Below are positions 1 through 9,504 of a stretch of 64,000 nucleotides of DNA, in pieces; within the stretch, counting starts at the first letter, position 1, and the number at the start of each line of letters is the position of its first letter. Origin of the DNA: Levilinea saccharolytica. Lineage in GTDB: Bacteria; Chloroflexota; Anaerolineae; Anaerolineales; Anaerolineaceae. Under the pieces are notes generated by a model. The model had not been told where the DNA came from. It did no database searches and worked only from the letters and a program-made list of their open reading frames with translations. The stretch is from the NCBI RefSeq assembly GCF_001306035.1, contig NZ_LGCM01000014.1, positions 62,501 to 126,500 of the forward strand, in the 5' to 3' direction. Position numbers and translations under genes: made by a program.

Positions 1-1214
<1,214 letters not shown>

Positions 1215-1220
1215 ATTTGT

Positions 1221-1236
1221 AACACCTTTCGGTGTT
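1221..1236 (-). other. rRNA leader hairpin with GAAA tetraloop
   Basis: The leader just before the 16S 5' end reads AACACC-GAAA-GGTGTT on the minus strand, a 6-bp stem closed by a GNRA tetraloop. It probably forms in the precursor rRNA and may take part in 5' processing. A role is inferred only. Confidence 0.5.
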
Positions 1237-1283
1237 CGTTTACGGATCAAGAATGACGTTGCTCTTCTTCCTATCACTCTTCA

Positions 1284-1296
1284 GTTGTTAAGGTGC
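1284..1296 (-). promoter_or_regulatory. boxA-like antitermination site in rRNA leader
   Basis: The minus strand reads GCACCTTAACAAC between the promoters and 16S. It resembles rRNA boxA sequences (consensus about TGCTCTTTAACA), where NusB/NusE load to prevent premature termination. The location about 70 bases before 16S is right for boxA. Confidence 0.45.
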
Positions 1297-1315
1297 TGTC
1301 CATCAGAAGGCTCTT

Positions 1316-1344
1316 ATTCTACACCCGGTCGTTTTTTCTGTCAA
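1316..1344 (-). promoter_or_regulatory. rRNA promoter, proximal
   Basis: On the minus strand there is a -35 TTGACA (1339-1344) and a -10 TAGAAT (1316-1321) separated by exactly 17 bases. Transcription would start near 1309 and enter the boxA-like leader. The same -35, -10 and spacer occur again at 1559-1587. Confidence 0.75.
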
Positions 1345-1558
1345 GCTTTTTCGTCCCACCAGTTTTTTCGAACTGGCAGACAAAATTACCGATGCCTTTT
1401 CCTTTTCGCTTTGCCTGCGCTCGCTTGCTTTCGCTTGCTCTGCTTCGGGTCAACATCGGCGTTTCGACGACAGGGTCCCTTTGTGATGCCTCAGGGATGG
1501 ATTTTCGATTGTTACCGATCTGCTTTTGGCGAGATCGTTTCTTGACTTGAGGATTTCA

Positions 1559-1587
1559 ATTCTACTTCCGCTTCTTTATTCTGTCAA
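1559..1587 (-). promoter_or_regulatory. rRNA promoter, middle
   Basis: The minus strand has TTGACA (1582-1587), a 17-base spacer and TAGAAT (1559-1564), identical in all twelve core bases to the proximal promoter. The repetition supports a tandem rRNA promoter array. Confidence 0.7.
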
Positions 1588-1715
1588 GGGTATTTGTCAG
1601 ACATTTTTTGCGAATTTCGCTTTTTTCGTCTGTTTCCCTCAACCGCGGGATCCTCTTTTTTTGTCAAGGTTCTGCTCGCTGCGCTTGTTGTTTCTGTCTC
1701 CCACAGCGAAGCTGG

Positions 1716-1743
1716 ATTATACACCAGCCTCCCTGCCTGTCAA
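1716..1743 (-). promoter_or_regulatory. rRNA promoter, distal, consensus -35 and -10
   Basis: The minus strand has TTGACA (1738-1743), a 16-base spacer and a perfect TATAAT (1716-1721). Upstream of the -35 lies an AT-rich perfect inverted repeat (ACCAATTTT/AAAATTGGT, 1755-1773), in the place of an UP element. Another TTGACA at 1662-1667 has no recognisable -10 and looks like a decayed copy. The 1215-1910 stretch holds this promoter array and no convincing gene. Confidence 0.7.
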
Positions 1744-1910
1744 GGGATTCCACAACCAATTTTCAAAATTGGTCCCCCCCTTTCTTTTCCCCCCCCACCG
1801 CGCGGGAACTTCGCCCGCCCCAGCGGCGTCTTATCCCCAACACCGGGCCGTCTTTCCATACTATGCCCCTCGCCGCCGCGGCTGCCGCGTTCATTCTTGA
1901 CCTTTTTCGG

Positions 1911-1916
1911 TATAAT
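1911..1916 (+). promoter_or_regulatory. -10 box of the VanW-type gene (leaderless start)
   Basis: A perfect TATAAT ends 7 bases before the ATG at 1924, so the transcript is expected to start at or next to the start codon. No Shine-Dalgarno sequence is present. A TTGACC at 1897-1902 is too close to serve as its -35. Confidence 0.55.
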
Positions 1917-1923
1917 CATTTCT

Positions 1924-3813
1924 ATGCACACCACCACCTACCATTCCCAGCGCCGCGCTCAGCGCGACCGCGATCTCCTCGAAAAAGCCCTCCTGTCCCT
2001 GGCCACGGGCGCTGTGGGTTTCTTTTTCTTCTTTCTGCTGGCCCTGGGCGGTTTTGAGCTGCTGCACCTGACGCGCATTTACCCCGGGGTCAGCGTGGCG
2101 GGCGTGCCCGTGGGTGGGCTGACCGAGACTGCCGCCGCTCGGCGCCTTTCGGAACGCCTGGTCTTTCTCCAATCCGGCCAGGTGACGCTGCGCGACGGGG
2201 ATCGCACCTGGGTCTACACCCCGGCCCAGCTCGGCCTCTTTTTGGACCCCGAAGCCTCGGCGCGCGCCGCCTTTAGCGTGGGGCGCCAGGGCAACCTCTT
2301 CCAACGCCTCACCACCCAGTTCGCCGCCTGGCGCGACGGCCGCGGTCTGCCCCCGGCGCTGGTGTGGGATGAGCGCCGCGCCTTTGAAGTGCTCACCCAG
2401 TTGGCCGCCGAAACGGATGTGGCCGTGGTGGAGCCGACCCTACAGATCAACGGCACCGAGGTGGTGGTGCTGCCCGGCCAAACCGGGCGCGCGCTGGATC
2501 TGCCCACCAGCCTGGGGCTGCTTTCGGCCCAGCTGCACAGCCTGCAAAACGGCTCAGTGCCGCTGGTGGTGAATGAGGTTCGCCCGGTGATCGCCGATAT
2601 TGAAGGACAGGCCGATCTGGCTCGGCGCGTGCTCAGCCAGCCGCTCAGCCTGGTCATGCCCCCCAATCAGGGCGATCAGCAAGGCCCATGGACCTTTGAC
2701 CCCGCCACCCTGGCCGGCCTGCTGGGCTTTGAGCGCGTCCACAACGGCGATGAGGCCAGCTACCAGCTCACCCTCAACAGTCAGGCGCTGGGCAGCTACC
2801 TGGCGGAGCTGGGGCCGCGCTTGGCGCGCTACCCCCAGAACCCGCGCTTTACCTTCAACGACAGCACCGGCCAGCTGGAACTACTGCAGCCGGGGGTGAT
2901 TGGCCGCGCCCTGGATGTGGAAGCCAGCCTGGCCTCCATCCGCGAGAAAGTCATGCGGGGCGAGCACAATGTGGAACTGGCCTTCACCTTCACCCCGCCG
3001 CCGGTCAGCGATCAAGCCACGGGCGCAGACCTGGGTGTGCGCGAACTGGTGATCTCGCAGTTCTCCTATTTCTACGGCTCCGGCCCAGAGCGCATTCAAA
3101 ATATCCAGGCCGCTGCCGCGCGCTTCCACGGTCTGCTGGTGCCCCCTGGGGCCACCTTCTCTATGGCCGAGGCCCTGGGCGATATCAGCCTGGAAAACGG
3201 CTACGCCGAAGCGCTGATCATCTCCGGCGGCCGTACCATTCAGGGCGTGGGCGGGGGCGTGTGTCAGGTCAGCACCACCCTCTTCCGCACGGTCTTCTTC
3301 GGCGGCTATCCGGTGGTCGAGCGCCATCCGCACGCCTACCGCGTGTCATATTACGAAAAAGAAGATGGCAACCGGCGCAACCCCCGCCTGGCGGGGCTGG
3401 ATGCGGCCGTGTTTGTGCCGCTGGTGGACTTCAAATTCATCAACAATTCCTCCAGTTGGCTGCTGATGGAAACCTATGTCAACCCCACCTACAGCAACAT
3501 CCAGTGGAAGTTTTATTCCACCAACGACGGGCGCAGCGTGGACTGGGAAACCACCGGGCCGACCAACGTCAAAGAAGCGCCCAAGCCCTCGTATAAAGAA
3601 AATCCCGATCTGCCCACCGGCGAGGTGAAGCAGGTGGATTACGCCGCCGACGGCGCTGAAATTCGCGTGATCCGGCGGGTGTACAAAGACGGTGCGCTTT
3701 TCTTCGAAGACAGCTTCTATACGGAATATCAGCCCTGGCAGGCCATGTATGAATACGGCCCTGGAACCGAGGGCATGCCGCCCGAAGACACCGAGGAACC
3801 CGCCGCCGAATAG
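1924..3813 (+). CDS. VanW family protein with peptidoglycan-binding-like domains
   Basis: A membrane-anchored cell-wall protein of about 629 residues. The N-terminus has a short basic segment and one transmembrane helix (about residues 28-50, very Phe/Leu-rich), then two regions resembling the PG_binding_4 domain, and a VanW domain around residues 370-530 with the typical GATFS and GGGVCQVSTTLF motifs. VanW proteins of this kind are found in glycopeptide-resistance clusters and, far more often, as chromosomal wall proteins of unknown reaction. The frame stays open back to 1594, but that extension crosses the rRNA promoters; the ATG at 1924 directly after a TATAAT box is the better start. Function beyond cell-envelope localisation is inferred. 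Confidence 0.88.
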   Translation: MHTTTYHSQRRAQRDRDLLEKALLSLATGAVGFFFFFLLALGGFELLHLTRIYPGVSVAGVPVGGLTETAAARRLSERLVFLQSGQVTLRDGDRTWVYTPAQLGLFLDPEASARAAFSVGRQGNLFQRLTTQFAAWRDGRGLPPALVWDERRAFEVLTQLAAETDVAVVEPTLQINGTEVVVLPGQTGRALDLPTSLGLLSAQLHSLQNGSVPLVVNEVRPVIADIEGQADLARRVLSQPLSLVMPPNQGDQQGPWTFDPATLAGLLGFERVHNGDEASYQLTLNSQALGSYLAELGPRLARYPQNPRFTFNDSTGQLELLQPGVIGRALDVEASLASIREKVMRGEHNVELAFTFTPPPVSDQATGADLGVRELVISQFSYFYGSGPERIQNIQAAAARFHGLLVPPGATFSMAEALGDISLENGYAEALIISGGRTIQGVGGGVCQVSTTLFRTVFFGGYPVVERHPHAYRVSYYEKEDGNRRNPRLAGLDAAVFVPLVDFKFINNSSSWLLMETYVNPTYSNIQWKFYSTNDGRSVDWETTGPTNVKEAPKPSYKENPDLPTGEVKQVDYAADGAEIRVIRRVYKDGALFFEDSFYTEYQPWQAMYEYGPGTEGMPPEDTEEPAAE

Positions 3814-3884
3814 CCACACGCGCACAGTTTAGGCCGTGTGGTACAATTGGAAAAGTTAACCTGTGATTTTTTGTGGAGGCATCT

Positions 3885-4106
3885 ATGGTCAGCTCAGAAC
3901 TGCTGGAAATCCTGCGTTGTCCGGCTTGTGTACGTGAAAAAGAAGGCCTGCTGGACCTGACAAAGGACACCTGGCTGGTGTGCCGCGACTGTGGCCGCAA
4001 ATACCCCATCGTTGACGATATCCCCGTGATGCTGATTGACGAGGGCGACAAGTGGGCACAAACCGCGGTGGACGCGCTGCCCGTTCCTCCCCCTGCGCCC
4101 CAGTAA
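3885..4106 (+). CDS. Trm112-like zinc-ribbon protein
   Basis: A 73-residue protein of the Trm112/UPF0434 family. It has the two CxxC pairs expected (RCPAC near the start and CRDC about 25 residues on), followed by YPIVDDIPVML, which is the family's characteristic strand. Family members activate methyltransferases in eukaryotes; in bacteria the role is mostly unknown. An in-frame GTG at 3873 exists, but GGAGG at 3875-3879 sits correctly for the ATG at 3885, and MVSSELLEILRCPAC is the usual N-terminus. A TACAAT at 3842-3847 may be its -10. It lies between two cell-wall genes on the same strand. Confidence 0.85.
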   Translation: MVSSELLEILRCPACVREKEGLLDLTKDTWLVCRDCGRKYPIVDDIPVMLIDEGDKWAQTAVDALPVPPPAPQ

Positions 4107-4196
4107 ACCCTCCCGAAGCCGCACTACAGATTCATGCTGGAATCAAACTTGCAACCTTAACCCAGCATTGAACCTGCCTTCGGGCTGAAAATCGGA

Positions 4197-4202
4197 TAAA
4201 AT
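4197..4202 (+). promoter_or_regulatory. -10 box of the LytR-type gene (leaderless start)
   Basis: TAAAAT ends 7 bases before the ATG at 4210 and overlaps the more upstream ATG at 4204. The spacing is the same as at 1911-1924 and 47341-47333. No ribosome-binding site is visible. A TTGAAC at 4168-4173 is too far for a standard -35. Confidence 0.4.
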
Positions 4203-4209
4203 AATGGCT

Positions 4210-5682
4210 ATGTCCCGATCTCAAATTCGTATGGCGCGCCGGCGGCAGCCGCTGGACCGCCTGACAATTATTCTGTTGGTCGTCTTTGCCGTTGTGGCGG
4301 TGATCACGGCGGTGTTGGGATTCATCGTGGTACGCAACCTGGTTAATTCCTGGACGATGACCTCGGATTTCGGCGCACAGCCCGAAATCAGCAATGACCC
4401 CAACGCCATCCCCGCCTTGCCCGGCACGCTGCCCGGCGGTGTCAGCGCCACCGACCCGCTGCAGCCCGCGGGCGGCCCCACCCCAGAACCCTGGGACGGC
4501 GCCAGCCGCGTGAACGTGCTCTTCCTTGGCCTGGATTACCGCGACTGGGAAGCGGGCGAAACCCCGCGTTCCGACACGATGATCCTGTTCACCTACGACC
4601 CGCTCACCAATTCGGCGGGCATGCTCTCCATCCCCCGCGACCTGTGGGTGAACATCCCCGGCTTCGATTACGCCAAGATCAACACCGCCTATTACCTGGG
4701 CGAAATCTACAAGCTGCCCGGCGGCGGTCCTGCGTTGGCCTCAAAGACGGTGGAACTGCTCCTGGGCGTGCCAGTTCACTTTTACGCGCAGGTGGACTTT
4801 AACACCTTCGTGCGCATCATTGACGAGCTGGGCGGCCTGGACATCAACATCCCCAACAAAATCTACGTGGACCCCGTCGGCCCGCGCGAGCCGGTTTGGC
4901 TGTACCCCGGCGTGCAGACCCTGGACGGCGCCGCCACCCTGGCTTTTGCCCGCGCCCGCCACACCGAAGGTGATGATTTCACCCGCGCTAAGAACCAGCA
5001 GCTGGTCATCATGACCATCCGCGAGCAGGTGCTCAGCCTGAACATGCTGCCCACCCTGGTGGCCAAAGCTCCCGCGCTGTATCAGGAGCTTTCTTCGGGC
5101 GTGCGCACCAATTTGAACTTCCAGCAGATCATGAAGCTGGGCATCTCCATCATGGAAGTGCCGGATAAACAAATCAAGCGCGCTGTGATCAATGAAAGCG
5201 CGGTCTCCTTCGCCACTTCGCCCGACGGCCTGGCCATCCTGATCCCCGTGCCGGATAAAATTCGCCTGCTGCGCGATAAGATCTTCACCACCAGCGGGCC
5301 GGTGGCCCCGGCGGCGGTGGCCAACATTACCCCGCAGGCGGGTCAAACCGATGTGCAGGGCGCCGAGCTCACCGCGCTGATGGCCGAGGAAAAGGCGCGC
5401 GTGGCCGTGCAGAACGGCACGCAGACCCCCGACCTGGCCTCGCGCACGGCCAATTTCTTCCGTTCGCAGGGGCTGAATGTGGTGGAAGAAACCAACGCCG
5501 ACCGAGTTTACAGCGCCACCACGCTGATTGTGGTCAACGGTAAGCCCTACACCATCAAGCATCTGGCCGAACAGATGGGCGTGAAGACGGAGAATATTTT
5601 CAACCGCTACGATCCCAACGCCTATGCGGATGTGATTGTGATCCTGGGCAACGACTGGGCACAAAGCAACCCCATGCCCTAA
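4210..5682 (+). CDS. LytR-CpsA-Psr (LCP) family protein with LytR_C domain
   Basis: A membrane-anchored ligase of about 490 residues that is expected to attach secondary wall polymers to peptidoglycan on the outer face of the membrane. A basic N-terminus precedes one transmembrane helix (about residues 20-45). The LCP catalytic domain follows, with NVLFLGLDYR, SDTMILF and SIPRDLWV, which carry the conserved Asp and Arg residues that bind the polyprenyl pyrophosphate substrate. The C-terminus (about 395-490) is a LytR_C domain. The start at 4210 is preferred over the ATG at 4204 because a -10 box runs to 4202. A strong terminator follows. Together with the VanW protein it forms a small cell-envelope cluster. 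Confidence 0.9.
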   Translation: MSRSQIRMARRRQPLDRLTIILLVVFAVVAVITAVLGFIVVRNLVNSWTMTSDFGAQPEISNDPNAIPALPGTLPGGVSATDPLQPAGGPTPEPWDGASRVNVLFLGLDYRDWEAGETPRSDTMILFTYDPLTNSAGMLSIPRDLWVNIPGFDYAKINTAYYLGEIYKLPGGGPALASKTVELLLGVPVHFYAQVDFNTFVRIIDELGGLDINIPNKIYVDPVGPREPVWLYPGVQTLDGAATLAFARARHTEGDDFTRAKNQQLVIMTIREQVLSLNMLPTLVAKAPALYQELSSGVRTNLNFQQIMKLGISIMEVPDKQIKRAVINESAVSFATSPDGLAILIPVPDKIRLLRDKIFTTSGPVAPAAVANITPQAGQTDVQGAELTALMAEEKARVAVQNGTQTPDLASRTANFFRSQGLNVVEETNADRVYSATTLIVVNGKPYTIKHLAEQMGVKTENIFNRYDPNAYADVIVILGNDWAQSNPMP

Positions 5683-5701
5683 GCTGAGTTTGCAAAGACC
5701 A

Positions 5702-5729
5702 ACAGGGCGCCGCTCGGCGCCCTGTTTTT
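5702..5729 (+). terminator. Rho-independent terminator after the LCP gene
   Basis: ACAGGGCGCC, a 4-base loop, GGCGCCCTGT and a run of T form a 10-bp GC-rich hairpin with a U-tract 20 bases after the stop codon. Confidence 0.9.
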
Positions 5730-5741
5730 GATTCCTATTCT

Positions 5742-5835
5742 TGTGTCATCGCGAACCGCGAAGCGGTGAAGCGATCTCACCTTTGAGGTGTAGACTGCTT
5801 CGGCCGGAAAGATCGCCCGGCCTCGCAGTGACACA
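5742..5835. repeat. Palindromic intergenic repeat, family A, copy 1
   Basis: A 94-bp element with inverted ends TGTGTCATCGCGA and TCGCAGTGACACA and an interior containing GAAGCGATCTC and CTGCTTCG. The same architecture recurs at 6076-6171 and 57084-57197. It has no coding capacity. Size and inverted ends suggest a MITE- or REP-like element. The 5683-6435 gap holds this and other repeats and no gene. Confidence 0.75.
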
Positions 5836-5940
5836 TCAATAAGATGTCATCACGAACGGATCGTAGGGGCGCGTCTGAGACGCGCCCGTGGTGCATAATC
5901 AAAAGGCACGTTCGATGAAGCTGAACACGACCCACTCATC

Positions 5941-6010
5941 TTCGCGTCCTTGGCGCCTTCGCGGTTCAAAGACAAAGCTTTTTACCGCCAAGGAACGAAG
6001 GGCGCCAAGA
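5941..6010. repeat. Palindromic intergenic repeat, family B, copy 1
   Basis: A 70-bp imperfect inverted repeat: TCCTTGGCGCCTTCGCGGTT on one side and ACCGCCAAGGAACGAAGG followed by GCGCCAAG on the other. A second full copy lies at 43710-43781 and partial left halves at 6231-6264 and 6319-6346. Confidence 0.65.
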
Positions 6011-6075
6011 AAGCGTATATACGAACCCCTGGCGTTCCGGTATGTTTGAAGGAGCCGCGCAACGCACCCGTTCAG

Positions 6076-6171
6076 ATGTCATTGCGAACCCCCCGTTTTT
6101 TTGGGGGGGTGAAGCAATCTCTACCCCGAAAGGCGCAGATTGCTTCGCCGCTTCGCGGCTCGCAATGACAT
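6076..6171. repeat. Palindromic intergenic repeat, family A, copy 2
   Basis: A 96-bp element with perfect 12-bp inverted ends, ATGTCATTGCGA and TCGCAATGACAT. Inside are GAAGCAATCTCTACC and AGATTGCTTCG, themselves an internal inverted pair. It belongs with the elements at 5742 and 57084. Confidence 0.8.
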
Positions 6172-6230
6172 CCCGGGGGCGGAGGCCATCCGGTGCGTTC
6201 GATGAAGACGCGCGGTTCCCCCCCGGTCTT

Positions 6231-6346
6231 GCTTGGCGTCCTTGGCGTCTTTGCGGTTTAAAAAGGGCACGGGCCAAAATCGCCCGTGCCCGTACATGGT
6301 GTGCCTATCGCTTGACCGCTTCGCGTCCTTCGCGGTTCAAACACAG
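6231..6346. repeat. Two partial family B repeats
   Basis: The stretches 6231-6264 and 6319-6346 each repeat the left half of family B (GGCGTCCTTGGCGTC-TTTGCGGTTT and TTCGCGTCCTTCGCGGTTC). Both lack the right half, so they look like decayed or truncated copies. Confidence 0.5.
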
Positions 6347-6381
6347 TGTAGGTGCCGTTCCGGATTCGCTCAAACAAAAAA

Positions 6382-6408
6382 GGCGCGTTCGATCCAGCAG
6401 AACGCACC
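6382..6408 (-). terminator. Terminator of family C (conserved hairpin) after the 6436 gene
   Basis: On the minus strand GGTGCGTTC, a loop and GAACGCGCC are followed by TTTTTTG. It sits 28 bases past the stop of the minus-strand gene that ends at 6436. The stem is almost the same as that of the terminator at 14252-14278. Confidence 0.75.
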
Positions 6409-6435
6409 CTCCACAGCCAATCCTGTCCAAAAGCC

Positions 6436-7290
6436 CTAAGGCAGCACAAACACCAGCTTCCACCCGCCCAGGTACGCTTTCCCCTCCGCGTCCTTACAGG
6501 GTGTCGCACTCAGCCCCTCCACCAGCTCGCCGCCCTCGCCCGCACGCAGCGTGTAGGTCACATCCGGCTGCATCACAAAATCGGCGTAACCCGGGCTGAT
6601 CTCTGGGTACAGGCCGGTGAAGAAAGCATTCTCCCCACCCTCCCAGGTGATCTGAATGCGCACCCCCGCCAGCGGGTTGCCGCCGCCGTCCAACGTCTCC
6701 ACCGCCAGCAGCCTGGCCGGGCGCTGCGGGTCGCACACCACCTGCTGATCGTCCAGCCGGAACGGCGCATCCTGGGTGGGCTGGCGGGTGGGCGAAGGCC
6801 GCGGGGTAAAGGTGGGCGGCTGCGGACGGGTGGGCGAAGGGGCCGGGGTGGGCGTCTGAATCTGCTCATCCGGGCTAAGGGTGGCCGTGGGCGGCAGGGC
6901 CGGATCGTTGGCCGCCGGGGTGCCCGCGCTGGTCTGCGGCGGCAGGCTGCCCTCCGGCAAGTTCAGGTCAGAAGAAAGGCGCGCCAAAGCCCGCGCCGTA
7001 TCCACCGAACCCCCCGCGGCCAAAATGCGCTGAGCCTGCGCCCCCAGTTCAAAGCTGGGACGGTCGTCCTTCAGCAGCGCCAGCCGCCCGCGGGCGCGGC
7101 CTAAATCGCCCGAATAGGGGTAGGCCTGAGCGATGAGAATGCGGTATTGATCTTTAAATTCCGGGCGCAGCGCGTCCGGCGAGGTGTTGGCATACTGCAC
7201 CGGGTCGAGGAACCAGGCATAGAGCAAGCCCAGGGCCAGGCCCATCAGCAAACCGGTCAGCAGATACCAGGGGCCGCGGCGCTCATCCAT
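6436..7290 (-). CDS. Membrane-anchored protein with Pro/Thr-rich linker, unknown function
   Basis: A 284-residue protein that I do not recognise. It begins with one transmembrane helix (about residues 9-27), followed by a domain of about 90 residues that is plainly paralogous to the neighbour upstream (both share a [28 protein letters not shown] motif and an R-LALL motif). Next is a Pro/Thr-rich linker (about 125-175), then a C-terminal domain of about 100 residues with the look of an Ig-like or adhesion-type beta sandwich (CDP...GGNPLAGVRIQITW). It is presumably exposed outside the cell. Its ATG overlaps the preceding stop codon (TGATG), so the two are translated together. Confidence 0.75.
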   Translation of the reverse strand: MDERRGPWYLLTGLLMGLALGLLYAWFLDPVQYANTSPDALRPEFKDQYRILIAQAYPYSGDLGRARGRLALLKDDRPSFELGAQAQRILAAGGSVDTARALARLSSDLNLPEGSLPPQTSAGTPAANDPALPPTATLSPDEQIQTPTPAPSPTRPQPPTFTPRPSPTRQPTQDAPFRLDDQQVVCDPQRPARLLAVETLDGGGNPLAGVRIQITWEGGENAFFTGLYPEISPGYADFVMQPDVTYTLRAGEGGELVEGLSATPCKDAEGKAYLGGWKLVFVLP

Positions 7291-7655
7291 CAGGGACCGC
7301 CCTCCGCGTACCAGGTTTCCAATGCGCTGGAAAGCCGCCCCAACAGCTCCATATCCGCCTGAGAATAGCCCAGCTGGCTGGCGGTCAAAATGGCCCGCTG
7401 CACGGTGCGCACCGGCTGCGGGTCGCCCAGCAGAGCCAGCTGCCGCCCCGCCAGGGCAGGGTCTTTTTCCACCTGATAGATTTCTGCCACCATCAGCACA
7501 TAATCGGCCTGATAATCGGCCCGCAGCTGGTCGGGCGTGGTGTCTACATAGCGCACCGGGTTGACCACCCAGCCGTAAAAGACTCCCATGCCGGCGCCCA
7601 GGAAAATGCTCAGCAGAAACCAGAAAAAGCGTTTGAAGCGCACCCTAGGACTCAT
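7290..7655 (-). CDS. Small membrane protein, paralogue of the next gene, unknown function
   Basis: A 121-residue protein with one N-terminal transmembrane helix (about residues 10-30) and an extracytoplasmic domain matching the first domain of the downstream gene. It lacks the linker and the C-terminal domain. Its start overlaps the 3' end of hutU by 11 bases and its stop overlaps the next start by one, so hutU and the two membrane genes form one translationally coupled unit. Nothing in the pair suggests histidine catabolism. The pair looks like a duplication with one member extended. Confidence 0.72.
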   Translation of the reverse strand: MSPRVRFKRFFWFLLSIFLGAGMGVFYGWVVNPVRYVDTTPDQLRADYQADYVLMVAEIYQVEKDPALAGRQLALLGDPQPVRTVQRAILTASQLGYSQADMELLGRLSSALETWYAEGGP

Positions 7656-9309
7656 CCTTTTTCATCATGGGGATCTTAATCCCACCGCGGCGCGCCGCAG
7701 CCAGCGCCTCGGGGTAGCCCGCATCTACATGGCGCACCACGCCCATGCCGGGGTCCGTGGTCAGCACGCGTTCCAGGCGGCGCGCCGCCGCCGGGGTGCC
7801 GTCAGCCACGATCACCTGCCCGGCGTGCTGGCTGAAGCCAATGCCCACGCCGCCGCCGTGGTGGAACGACACCCAAGTCGCCCCGCCTACCGCGTTGATC
7901 ATCGCGTTCAAAATCGGCCAATCGCTGACCGCGTCCGTCCCGTCGCGCATGCCCTCCGTCTCGCGGTTGGGTGAAGCCACCGAACCCGAATCCAGATGGT
8001 CGCGGCCGATGACGATGGGGGCTTTCACCACGCCCTTAGCCACCATTTCGTTGAATTTCAGGCCGGCTTTGGCCCGTTCACCGTAGCCCAGCCAGCAGAT
8101 GCGCGAGGGCAGGCCCTGGAAATGAATTTTCTCCTTGGCCATCACCAACCAACGGCGCAGGTGCTCATCTTCCGGGAAGAGTTCCATAATGGCCTCGTCC
8201 GTGCGGTAGATGTCTTCCGGGTCGCCCGAAAGCGCCACCCATCGGAAAGGCCCCTTGCCCTCGCAGAACAGCGGGCGAATATAGGCGGGGACAAAACCGG
8301 GGAAGTTGAAGGCGTCCTTCACGCCGTTGTCAAAGGCTCGCTGGCGCAAATTGTTGCCGTAGTCAAACACCTCGGCGCCCTTGCGCTGAAATTCAAGCAT
8401 GGCCTTGATATGCTCCGACATCGAGTCGAGGGAGCGTTTTTCGTATTCTTTGGGATCCTCGGCGCGCAGCCGGGCGGCCTCTTCCAGGGTCATGTGGGCG
8501 GGCACGTACGCCATCACATCGTGCGCGGGGGTCTGGTCGGTGACCACATCCGGGATGATGCCGCGCAGGGCCAGTTCGGGGAAGATCTCGGCGGCGTTGC
8601 CGATGAGCGCCACCGACAGCGGCTTGCCCTCGTCGCAGGCCTCCTGCACCAGGGTCATGGCTTCTTCCAGCGTATCCACAATCACATCCACGTAGCGGTG
8701 TTCCAGGCGGCGGCGGGCGCGCTCTGGGTCAATTTCGACCACCAGCCCCACGCCCTCATTCATGGTGATGGCCAAAGGCTGGGCGCCGCCCATCCCGCCC
8801 AAACCGGCGGTGAGGGTGAACTTGCCTTTCAGCGAGCCCCAGCCGCGCTGGACGGCCAACGACCCCAGGGTCTCATAGGTCCCCTGCAAAATCCCCTGCG
8901 TGCCGATGTAAATCCACGAACCGGCCGTCATCTGACCGTACATGATCAGCCCTTTGGCGGCCAATTCATCAAAATGCGCCTGGGTGGCCCAATGCGGCAC
9001 CAGGTTCGAATTGGCGATCAGTACGCGCGGCGCATCGGCGTGGCTCTTAAAGACCGCCACGGGTTTGCCGGACTGCACCAGCAGGGTTTCGTCATCTTCC
9101 AACTCTTTTAAGGTTTCCAAAATGGCGTCAAAGGCTTCCCAACTGCGGGCGGCCTGCCCGCGGCCGCCGTACACCACCAGATCCTCGGGGCGTTCGGCCA
9201 CTTCGGGGTCCAGGTTATTCTGAATCATGCGGTAAACCGCTTCGGTGAGCCAGGACTTGCACGTCAGCTGCGTTCCACGGGGAGCGCGCACAACACGGGG
9301 ACCAGACAT
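7645..9309 (-). CDS. hutU: Urocanate hydratase
   Basis: Urocanase, the second step of histidine degradation, converts urocanate to 4-imidazolone-5-propanoate with tightly bound NAD+. The 554-residue length is the family standard. Family signatures are present: [11 protein letters not shown] near residue 50, [10 protein letters not shown] in the NAD-binding Rossmann region (about 170-185) and [15 protein letters not shown] near residue 480, which holds the active-site stretch. GGAGGT stands 8 bases before the ATG. No hutH, hutI or hutG lies nearby; the downstream genes encode two membrane proteins instead. A TATAAT about 45 bases upstream (9354-9359 on the minus strand) is the probable -10. 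Confidence 0.96.
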   Translation of the reverse strand: MSGPRVVRAPRGTQLTCKSWLTEAVYRMIQNNLDPEVAERPEDLVVYGGRGQAARSWEAFDAILETLKELEDDETLLVQSGKPVAVFKSHADAPRVLIANSNLVPHWATQAHFDELAAKGLIMYGQMTAGSWIYIGTQGILQGTYETLGSLAVQRGWGSLKGKFTLTAGLGGMGGAQPLAITMNEGVGLVVEIDPERARRRLEHRYVDVIVDTLEEAMTLVQEACDEGKPLSVALIGNAAEIFPELALRGIIPDVVTDQTPAHDVMAYVPAHMTLEEAARLRAEDPKEYEKRSLDSMSEHIKAMLEFQRKGAEVFDYGNNLRQRAFDNGVKDAFNFPGFVPAYIRPLFCEGKGPFRWVALSGDPEDIYRTDEAIMELFPEDEHLRRWLVMAKEKIHFQGLPSRICWLGYGERAKAGLKFNEMVAKGVVKAPIVIGRDHLDSGSVASPNRETEGMRDGTDAVSDWPILNAMINAVGGATWVSFHHGGGVGIGFSQHAGQVIVADGTPAAARRLERVLTTDPGMGVVRHVDAGYPEALAAARRGGIKIPMMKKDES

Positions 9310-9353
9310 TTGGATGACCTCCGGAAAAGGATGATAGACATACCCTGGTATAA

Positions 9354-9359
9354 ATTATA
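9354..9359 (-). promoter_or_regulatory. Probable -10 box of hutU
   Basis: The minus strand reads TATAAT within the 195-base divergent region between hutU and the acetyltransferase. No good -35 stands 17 bases upstream, so the promoter may be weak or activated. Confidence 0.4.
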
Positions 9360-9504
9360 CGACAGGTGCAGGTTTTTTTGATAACATCCCCCGGCGCCGG
9401 CTGGCTTTCGCGCAAAAGGAGCCTGACCTGGGGCAATTTGGGGTAACATCAAGAGAGGCTCGCGGTGCGCGCCGCGGGCTAACCCACACCCACGGAGGTG
9501 AGGC

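Noticed and set aside
1662-1667. A fourth TTGACA on the minus strand in the rRNA promoter region
   Set aside because: No -10-like hexamer stands 16-18 bases downstream, so I did not call a promoter.
1594-1923. A 110-codon N-terminal extension of the VanW-type protein
   Set aside because: The extension crosses consensus rRNA promoters and the VanW -10 box, has no domain signal, and the transmembrane start at 1924 makes better sense.
5683-6435. Possible CRISPR array in the repeat-rich gap
   Set aside because: The repeats are palindromic, unequal in length and spacing and there are no regular spacers or cas genes.
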